Part shown: piece after piece, positions 1-9,400 of the stretch
Layout of the letters: each line of letters begins with the position of its first letter
Position numbering within the stretch: position 1 is the first letter of the stretch
Assembly: GCF_000003605.2 (NCBI RefSeq)
Contig: NW_003134365.1
Coordinates: 214,043 to 233,898, forward strand
Length of the DNA: 19,856 nt
Origin: Saccoglossus kowalevskii
Lineage: Eukaryota > Hemichordata > Enteropneusta > Harrimaniidae
Direction of reading: 5' to 3'
The notes under the pieces: generated by a model
The model's database searches: none
The model's input: the letters and a program-made list of their open reading frames with translations, nothing else
What the model was told of the DNA's origin: nothing
Program-made: the position numbers and the translations under genes

Positions 1-33
1 ATTGGTCCAGGCATTTCTAAGATACAGGTCCGG

Positions 34-66
34 ACGCACGCACAGACGCACGCACGCACACACAGA
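34..66. repeat. ACGC/AC microsatellite
   Basis: An imperfect run of acgc and ac units (acgcacgcacagacgcacgc and onward) directly beside the hairpin at 79-113. Confidence -1.
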
Positions 67-78
67 GGTCAAAACATA

Positions 79-113
79 AGTCCCCGTTTTCGGACTGCGT
101 CCGAACGGGGACT
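79..113. repeat. GC-rich hairpin, 14-bp stem
   Basis: AGTCCCCGTT (79-88) pairs with AACGGGGACT (104-113). A 2-nt bulge follows, then CGGA (91-94) pairs with TCCG (100-103) around a 5-nt loop. It is the most GC-rich spot nearby and may be the end of a mobile element; no family was recognised. Confidence -1.
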
Positions 114-164
114 AAAAACTCTTGTGTGCAGAAGGTACTAGAAGCATGAAGTACAAATAAAGAG

Positions 165-280
165 TACCGTATTTACTACATTAGAAACACATCTCAAAAT
201 TATTAAAATACGTCTAATTTTGGCCATCTGTCATTGAAATTTAAGCACATGTAAGTCTGAAGAAGCAAATACGGTATTTG
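165..280. repeat. Possible short MITE with ACCGTATTTA ends
   Basis: TACCGTATTTAC at 165-176 faces the reverse-complement-like AAATACGGTA at 267-276, about 115 bp apart. The right end is itself an odd-centred palindrome (266-280). TACCGTATTTAC-type ends occur in interspersed repeats of marine invertebrates; assignment is tentative. Confidence -1.
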
Positions 281-370
281 AAATTATATAATCTAAAGGA
301 ATAATCAGGATGGTTCGGTAACTAGGATATAACAATTAAAAATAATTAATGAAATCCTGATCAATGGTAC

Positions 371-477
371 CTTTGTTGTATCTGATGAAATCTGGTCTGT
401 CTCCATCTTATCAGTTGAACTGCTCACATCATCAGATATTGCCATGGAAACTGTTTCCTCACATGCACTGGTTTCTA
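371..477 (-). CDS. BAG6: BAG6 exon q, acidic Ser-rich linker (last visible exon)
   Basis: With the split Val it reads VETSACEETVSMAISDDVSS, then STDKMETDQISSDTTK. Composition and place fit the acidic, disordered linker (EEPMEVQ-like in vertebrates) before the nuclear localisation signal. Acceptor tcttattag, donor AAG|gtacca, ending in phase 0. The next exon should lie left of position 1; I could not place one in 1-370. Confidence -1.
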
Positions 478-3400
478 CTAATAAGAAATGACACATAGCA
501 TGTTAGCCTGATAAGTTCGTGTGAGTTGCGCCCTCTGTGGTGCTCCAAACCCAACGCACGCCTGAGAGAATGATGTAGTTTTTCTCTTTCCCGACAATGT
601 TTTGTTGGCACCAATCAAATATCAGGAACAGCAGATAATGACAACCATCAAAGAGTAACCATACACGACAGAGTTTATTTGTTGACATAACGTGTGATAA
701 GGTGTTACCAGGACAACCAAAATGAATATTCATTGAAACTCATTGCACGAAGGCGTGAACTTTGCAAATTTGCAATACTGATCTTGCCGATGAGACATAC
801 ACTATTCTGTCAGGCGAGGGCGCCACTCACGCCTATATGTCAGGCTAGGCAAAAAGAACAAGAATCACAATCAATGGAATGTAAATAACACAAAATATTT
901 ACTTGTGTTTCTAACATTTGGCCTGTTATTTAAAAAGAATCAGACTAATTATTAGTGATATAATTCACAACAAGAAAAACAGAAGCACATATTTATTTTG
1001 AAAAGTGTAGTTTCTGGAATGCAATTTAGGATCTAGTAGAGTAAATATTACAGATGTATTCTTTGTATCGCGTGACAGTTCCTGACACTTAAGTGCAAGT
1101 CTGAAGGTAGATATTTAGTGCATTTGCCACCTATACCATGTTTGGTACTATAAGATCACCGTGATCATCTTCATATCATAATAGCATTATGGCAGAGTTA
1201 ATACACAACCAGAGCTTAATCAAGATTTCCCCAAAGTCGCATTCATTAGTGCAATAATTCTTTGCCATAGAATTTGATCTCCTTATTGAATATCTGACAT
1301 ACTCATTCAAAGAAGGAACTGACTCCCTTTTTTTTATTTTGAGATCAACCCCACGTATAATTTGAACTTGGATCTAGTGATCATGAATCAAGTGCAACAA
1401 TCAATACATGCATCCGATGATTGGTACATTTTTGCACTAAGGCACTTGAGATACTGTAAAATACTTTATTTCAGCTGGAATTAATTTTCGCTGAAAAAAC
1501 TTTTTGGGTGTTTTGTATGGAATTTATTTTCACTGATTTTTGGGGACTTGAATGTAAAATATAAGAAAAAATGTATATTCATTGGATTGGATTTTCACTA
1601 AATCACTCGTTCAGCGAAAATAAATTCCAAGCGAAAATAAAGTATTTTACAGTATCAAAATGTAAATAGTTTAGAAAACTAGGTCGGTATACTTGTAAAG
1701 ACATAGTTTCAGCTGCAATGTGTGAAAACAATATTGTTTACCTGCAACTGGAGGGGCTTTCCTCTTGATATAGCATGTGACTTCCTCTGGTCTGACCTGA
1801 AGTTCTTCTGTGAATGACTGCACATTCTGAGACACCATAGAAGTTATCCAAGCAATTACCCTAGTATTCATACCAGAGCTTATTGACCTCTAAAAAAAAA
1901 AAGACAGTCAGGTTATCATATACTTTAGTGTTGTTACTAACGTAAACTGCTACCATTTTTGCAATATGAAAAAGCGATTAAACTTAGAGTGGTTAAATGT
2001 CATAAAAGTCTCCTGAACCCCAGTATTAAAGATATTTATGACAAAATTTCACTTATTTTCCCTCAAGCCATTCATAGTATACTGTAAACAGCTTTTATGT
2101 TGCAAGAAAGAATTTCCGCAAATTTCGCAAGTCAATGAAAATTTTAAAGTGATTTTTTGAAATGTTTGTTTTTAACCTTTTCACCACCAGACTTTCTTGC
2201 CTAAATTTGAACCCTAATTTTGGAGCCAAAAGACAAAATTTGAGTCAATTTTCAGTTCTTACTCAAAATATTTGTCTATTTTTGTTCTATTCTTCAGAAG
2301 GAAAGTGCAGACTATAAATGGGAGTATTTTATGAATTTGTGATGAAATGAGAGAACTGGTGGGAAAAATGTTCCCCAATGCCATAAAATCTTGAAAAAGC
2401 AAAAATTTCTAGCAGTGAAAATCAAATGATGTACATACAGTATTATAGATCAGAACTTAAATTGTTTTATAAAATTTTATTGTTATTAGCACTTTTTCAA
2501 AGCCAAGATCAACTGTTTCTATGTTTTCCCCAAAAATGTTGATCATGTAATGTAAGTCAATGAGAAATTATTTACAGCTGGTCTCCCAAAATTAAGCAAT
2601 ACATGTACATTAAAATGTGAATACGTTGTACAAACAATTTGGTTTTGACAAATTATGGCATACAAGGGGTTAATGTCTTATTCATCAAATGTCTTCAGTT
2701 TGGCAAAGTTACTTTATATAGTTTCATCCCATTCTCTGGAGTCTATGCTTAAATGTATTCCTGATGTGTATCAGCGTCAATCAACACGAGATTCACATTG
2801 TCCATGGAGCAAGAGAACTATAATATTGTACTGCAATAGTACTGTAAAGGGGTTAATTAATCACTGGGTTTCAGTTTTGCTTATTTCGCTGACAGTAAAA
2901 TGTGCTAAATTAAAACCCAGTGAATATGCAAAATTTGGCATAGAACACATTATCTAAATGATAAAACCGTGAATTTAAAACCCACTGAATATGCCTGAAA
3001 TGGTAAATCAGTGAAATTGAAACCCAGTGAAAATTAGTCATTTCACAGTACTTCAACATCCCCAGTCTACTTACAGTTATATGTTGTAACATATCTTCTA
3101 ATCCTTGTCTACCGTTTTCTAAACAGGATATATTTAAAGCAAACCATTCATGTATATATCGTGTAGTCATATTCAAAAATGTATTTGAAAACTGTTCATT
3201 AGAAACTGAAAACAGACAGATAGAAACAATTACGTCAGCAACATTATTTTTCCAAAGACAGCACACGATGAGTCAGTTTTAAAAAATACAAAACAAATTT
3301 CTATGATAAAACTCCAAAGGATCTGTGTGTTGTATATTTCGCAATGGTTTACTTATTCACAAGATGACAGCCAGGGTGCCAAAGTACCATGTTTTTTTTG

Positions 3401-6400
3401 GTACATTATTGGTACTATGGTTGTTGAGGCATAACAGTCTAAGATCTAAGATCTACTCTAAGATCATTGAATTTTTTGAACTATTTGAACTTTCTGATGG
3501 TTTGAATTGTATGAATAATAAGAAATATGTATTAAATGATAACATTTCAATGATTTCAGTGCGTCCAAATGTAGGACATTGTTTCAGCTTTGAAATAGAT
3601 TGAGTAGTAAAATTACATTTGTAAACTCTTACAGAACATTGTTGCAAGCAGTAATTATGAACAAAGACCAAATCCAGTGAATCATTTAATATTTCCAAAA
3701 TTCACGCATATTCTGACATAAAAATGAATTTATTACGATCACACACAGGTTTGTGGAGATGGCCATGTTAGTCTGTTTCAGCAGAATTGTACGAATCGAG
3801 CAATGTCCTTGGGTGTTGTTATATGTGAATAAATGCAATACCAGACACACCTGATGAATCTGTAGCTAGTTTGATTAATCTAGTTAAGACAACCCTTAGG
3901 AATTCTCCATTGGTTGCTAGCAAGTCAATATCATCCACAGTTGACAAGCGATTCTATGAATTTAGAAAAAAAAATTGCATGAAATGATGCGTTAACAATT
4001 CACATGGTAAAACCATGTGATCTTGATGTACATTTTGTTTTGACAGATCTAATTCAAAATGGCTGATTGGCGGCCATTTTGTTGAAAACAATACATATTC
4101 AAATGAATGCTGCTTGTCAATAGATATTAAAAGTTTCAAGTTATAGTCAGTTTCCGTGCGAGAATAGAAGGTCGAGTTCTAGCTCAAATTTATTTGCTGG
4201 TTTCCCTGGTTCCCAGTGTTCAGATGTTTACATGGCGAAGTCAACCCCCGTACACAGACGAATTTGAAACTTGTCTACTTTAGTGCAAGAATATAGAATA
4301 TATATCACAAAGGGTGAAAACAATTATACACTGCGTGTCATTGTATATATTATTGGACAATTTTGTGAACTAGAAATTCAGCAGACTGTATACATTCATG
4401 TGTTCAAACTACCCCTTTATGAAAATTGTGAATGAAATTGACTACTCTAAAATATTAAGCTTGACATTGACAAATGATGCAGTCTTACCATCTCATCAGC
4501 CATTTCAATTTGTAATTGTTCTACCAATTTATTAACAGAACTCTGAAATAGAAAGAAAATACAGATTGTGAATTGGATTTGTTTCATGGGGGCTTTGCTG
4601 GTTCTCAGCGTCCCTTACGAATGGCAAGTAGGATGCAGGTAACTAGTAATCGCCATATTGTTCCATTGGGCCGGGATCCCGACCCAAAGTTACGTGACTG
4701 AGCGACATCATTTGAAAACATTCTAATATTCATTTTCTGTAAACAAGTCTTCATTACGCCATGCCCATACATTATGCCTGCTTAGACTTACATATTTGAG
4801 ATGTTTCTGTCATTTCTAACTGTTTTATATTCGCCCAACTTTCGAAAGTTAAAGGAAAGCCCTGCTCTAGGGCCACGAACGCGAGTGCTGACGTCAGGTA
4901 AACAAGAGAAATAGAACAAGCAACAAGATAGTGACAGACCAATCAGAATGCCGGAACCATTACTAGTTAGCGGCCTCTTGTGGCCATGACACTTGAGATG
5001 GGAACCAGCCAACATGGGGCAATAACTTGTACAAGAATGATTTTCAGGGCCGGGAACTACTGGTATATAAAGCTATGGTTAATCAATACACGAGCATAAC
5101 AAATGTAATTTCTTCATTCAACATTCACTCCTCCCTACTAAGCCAAAATAAAAATTTGCAAGTGCAAATAATTAAAACAAGTCAGAAAATTCACTCTTAT
5201 CAAAGATCGGTTTCTTTACCTGTATATTATCCTCAGTGGCTTCATTTCCATCCAGTATATGCTCGTTTACAAATTGTGTTAAGTTCGGACGCACTCTGTT
5301 CAGAACATCAGCTTGACCCACATAAAGAGTAACTACATCATGAAATGAAAAACTTCTGCCAATGAACTGGAACACATCATTGAAAAAACCTGCATGAAAA
5401 AAATGCAAATTAGAAGATACTGTCGTAAATGAAATGCATTTTGTACAAGCTTGAAGAAGTTCAATAAATGAAATAATTATTAGTAGATATCAATAAATAA
5501 ATAAATTAAATAATTAATAAATATACAATATACTGATTTAATTGGAAATACATTTTCATGAATCAGTCATACTTGCAAAGACAGCGTCAAAATATTTAAG
5601 TTTCTGGTAAATATTATTATTATACATATTTGTACTGAGCATAGCTCTATAGATAGCATGACTATATATAGCAATGTATGAAATAAATCTATATATTCAA
5701 AGACAAAACAGTGTACTTCTGGTCAATGTGCCATTTTGTTTAATTAATTCGCAAATTATGCATAGCGAAACAACTCATTCATGATAAATCATCTTCAGAA
5801 TATTGTTCAATAATCAGACATTTATTTTCAGACTGACAATAGTTCAATTTTGATTCAGTTCAACAAAATCATTGCAATCACTGTTTAAAGTTTTAATGTT
5901 GTTTTTAAATATGTCTTGTGAAGACTGAAGCCATATTCAGATGGTAAATTGTTCCACAATTGAGGCGACATGACTGAGAAAGCACGCCAGCCATATGTTC
6001 TCAATGTTTTAAAATTATCAATACATTTTAGGAGTTCCCTTATTATTGTTTCATTTTATTGCAAAAGATGCATTTGTAATTACATTGACAGGCAATGTTG
6101 GGGAATTCCCATGATGTCATTTCCTGTTTGTAGATCAGACTACAAAAAAGTTTATTTAGGATTCCTGGGTTGAAAATGCAGCATTTACAGATGAAATAGG
6201 TCAAAAATCACAGAAACAGTCAAAAAAAAATCTCTAAATTACTTCCCAGAAAAAAAAATGTGCAGAAATCATGCATATATCAAACAAGCAGCCTGTTGGC
6301 TGAGATAGCTCCGCTGTTAGCAATGCACATTTCAATTAAAGAAGTGAAGACATCATTAGAAAATGAACAATATGTATAGTATCAAAGCAATGGGACTTGC

Positions 6401-9400
6401 TGTTTTCAACAAGAATTCAAAAATATCATTTTTTACCATAAATGATTGTGGTGTTTAACAAGAAGAAAATATCACTTTTTACCAAAAATGATAAAAATAT
6501 TCATCAAAATTAGAGAATTTAAAATATCATGAAATAAACAAATTTGAGAGTGGTCCACATGTAGTACCTATATATGTAATATCAAAGCAATTGGACTTGC
6601 GGTTTTTAACATGAAATCGAAAATATCATTTTTTTACCAAAAATGTTCACCAAAATTAGAGAATTGAAGATATCATTACAAAATGAACAAATCTGAGAGA
6701 GGTCCACATGTAGTACCTATATATGTAATATCAAAGCAATTGGACTTGCGGTTTTTAACAGGAAGTTGAAAATATCACTTTTTACCAAAAATGACAAAAA
6801 TATTCACCAAAATTAGAGAATTAAAGATATCATTACAAAATGAACAAATCTGAGAGAGGTCCACATGTAGTACCTATATATGTAATATCAAAGCAATTTG
6901 ACTTGCGCTTTTTAACAAGAAGTCAAAAATATCACTTTCTACCAAAAATGACAAAAATATTCACCAAAATTAGAGAATTGAAGATATCATTACGCAAATC
7001 TGGGAGAGATTTACATGTAGTACCTATATATGTAATATCAAAGCAATTTGACTTGCGCTTCTTAACAAGAAGTCAAAAATATCACTTTTTACCAAAAATG
7101 ACAAAAATATTCACCAAAATTAGAGAATTGAAGATATCATTACAAAATGAACAAATCTGGGAGAGATTTACATGTAGTACCTATACATGTATATGTAATA
7201 TCAAAGCAATCGGACTTGCGTTTTTTAACAAGAAGTCGAAAATATCACTTTTTATCAAAAATGACAAAAATATTCACCAAAATTAGAGAATTGAAGATAT
7301 CATCATGAAATGAACAAATCTGAGAGAGGTCTACCCAAGGTACATATACACCAAGTATCAAAACACTCAGGCTTGTAGTTTTCAAGAAGAAGTCGAAAAA
7401 GTAAAACATCGACACGGACGACGACGGACGCCGACGGACAACCACTCATATGATAAGCTCCACTCGACAAAGTCGACAGCAGAGCTAAAAATAGTGGGTG
7501 CAATCCCAAGAAATTAGCATGCAATCCCCATGTCCTGGATGAGGCAGTGAAGAGGCTGCAGTCTATCCATACAGACACATATGTAAACTACAACCTACCA
7601 GGACGACTTGTAGTAACTGCCGAACCCATACTATTCATGAAGTCCTCTATGCTTTCAAATTGTTCACGACCTTCCGATGCTTGACGCATCTGTTCTTCTA
7701 GACCACGCGCTACAGTGAAAAACGCATGATCTGATGGCGATGTTTGAACACCGTGTCTGCTACTGCCTGCACGAGAAGCAGCACCGCTGGTACTAAACAA
7801 CTGGACAAACGGATTGTCTGAAACGTTAGCTGCAAACAAACAAGATTTAATTTGACACAGCATTAATGCGGAAATAATCAGAGCAATAAATATGTCTGAA
7901 ATTTGAGAACGAGTCAAATGAGATATTACACTATAATAATAATGACGTTCCCATTAGGCCAAAAACAAAATTGTTTTGTTGCCTTCAGCGGCCGACCGAA
8001 AAATATGAAATATTGGGTCGCGTTTGTTTTCCCCATATACATCGGTTATTTACGATACCCTTAGTTTTCACGAGTTTGAAAAAAAAAAAAAAAAAAAATC
8101 CGACCGACCAACCCAATTTTTCAAAATCCCGACTTGAGGGCAACATAAGTTGTTGTTTTTTTTGGCCTTATTGAGAAATACTTACCCCCAATTGAGTTTC
8201 TGAAGCGGTTTAACATACCGTCAACAACTTCATCACCGGTACTAGAAGTATCCAATGCTGCCGACGAAGCAGCAGTTGTAGTTGTAGTATTAGTACTTGT
8301 AGTAGGAGATGCAGTAGTACGAGATGCAGTTGTGGCAGAAGTAGTGTTATTGTTATCATTAACTTCATTCGGTGGATGTGGTTGTAAATAGGGATTATGC
8401 TGATTTATGAGAGAGCCAACTAAATTACCAATCATATCAGCCAGCTGATCTTCTCCTTGAAGCTGGTAAAGTAAAATATAATGTTATGAGTACTGTTATA
8501 ACATTTACAAAATTTCACCGACTTGCTAAATTACAGTGGTGGAAGACTTTATACTGATGAATAAGGTGACAAAGTTTGATAAAGTTTGGAATAGAATTAG
8601 TAAAGTTATTATGCACACAATAACAATTATTAACGACGACGACGACGACGACAACAACAACGACAACGCCGGACAAATTTGTTTTCCCTTCCATCTTTGA
8701 TGGTACGGGCAAGGTAATAAAGTTGACCTTTTAGACTTCACCACCTAGGCTCCATAGAGAGGTAACACATTTCTACCAGGAAATTGGCATCAAATCAAAT
8801 TCTATGTCAGCCTGGGTATATTGTGAATACGATACTGACTGTGCTTGGGCTACTGTAGCACTTTGTTAAAAATTCTACGATGAAGTAATGTCCAACTGCG
8901 TATGTTATTTACAGAAATCATCGCTTGCTTAGATTTCATGTTTTTTAAATAATCAAATTCAATATTCTTTGTTGCTCACAAATTCTTTAACAGAATAAAG
9001 ACAGTAGCAGCTACGTCGTCAAAATTCAATTTTTGAATCTCTGGCAAAATGAAACCCAATGATATTTTCCTGTAAATTTTTTTCTTATTTGGAGCAGATT
9101 ATAATACAAGGTTGTAGAAATACCAGTAGGTTGAGGGGCCTTGAGGTGCATTCAGTAGCGTATTGTTCAATTTGAGGACAAAATGTACTTTAAAAAAGAA
9201 TGAGCAAAAGTGACGTAAAAAGGTGAAAATCTGTGTTCAATATTAGGATGTTTTATATTAAAGAAATATAGTATTTGGAGGTGTATACCGAGGATGGTGC
9301 TGGTGGAGTTGGAGTTGATGTTGGGCCACTGGTTGTTGCTGGTTGTGTCTGTCTTGCAGAAGTTGCAGAGCCTGTAGTCGCAGGCTGTGCTGGTGGTTCA

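Larger units (their letters stand above)
1..370. other. Intron left of exon q (partial): no exon seen
   Basis: No coding exon could be placed here on either strand. It holds a CA/GCAC microsatellite, the GC-rich hairpin at 79-113, and the paired ACCGTATTTA motifs at 165-280. The rest is AT-rich. Confidence -1.
5390..7598. other. Largest repeat-bearing intron of the 3' half (exons k-l)
   Basis: 5390-6340 is AT-rich with an AT microsatellite at 5461-5530 and no exon signal. 6340-7489 is the tandem-core element described separately. 7490-7598 is a GC-richer stretch with an open plus-strand frame of unknown origin. Confidence -1.

Noticed and set aside
519-833. Possible MITE bounded by GTGAGTTGCGCCCTC and GAGGGCGCCACTCACG
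   Set aside because: The ends match over only about 20 bp with gaps, and no target duplication is visible; not strong enough to annotate.
4788-5015. 75-residue minus-strand open frame
   Set aside because: It lies within the l-m intron; exons l and m join in phase without it, and no domain is visible.
6840-7286. 148-residue plus-strand open frame with repeated segments
   Set aside because: It is the translation of the ~157-bp tandem array; unit lengths vary between 149 and 163 bp, so no frame is maintained.
8515-8744. Minus-strand open frames with poly-Val and poly-Ser
   Set aside because: They are produced by the ACG/ACA microsatellite at 8633-8668.
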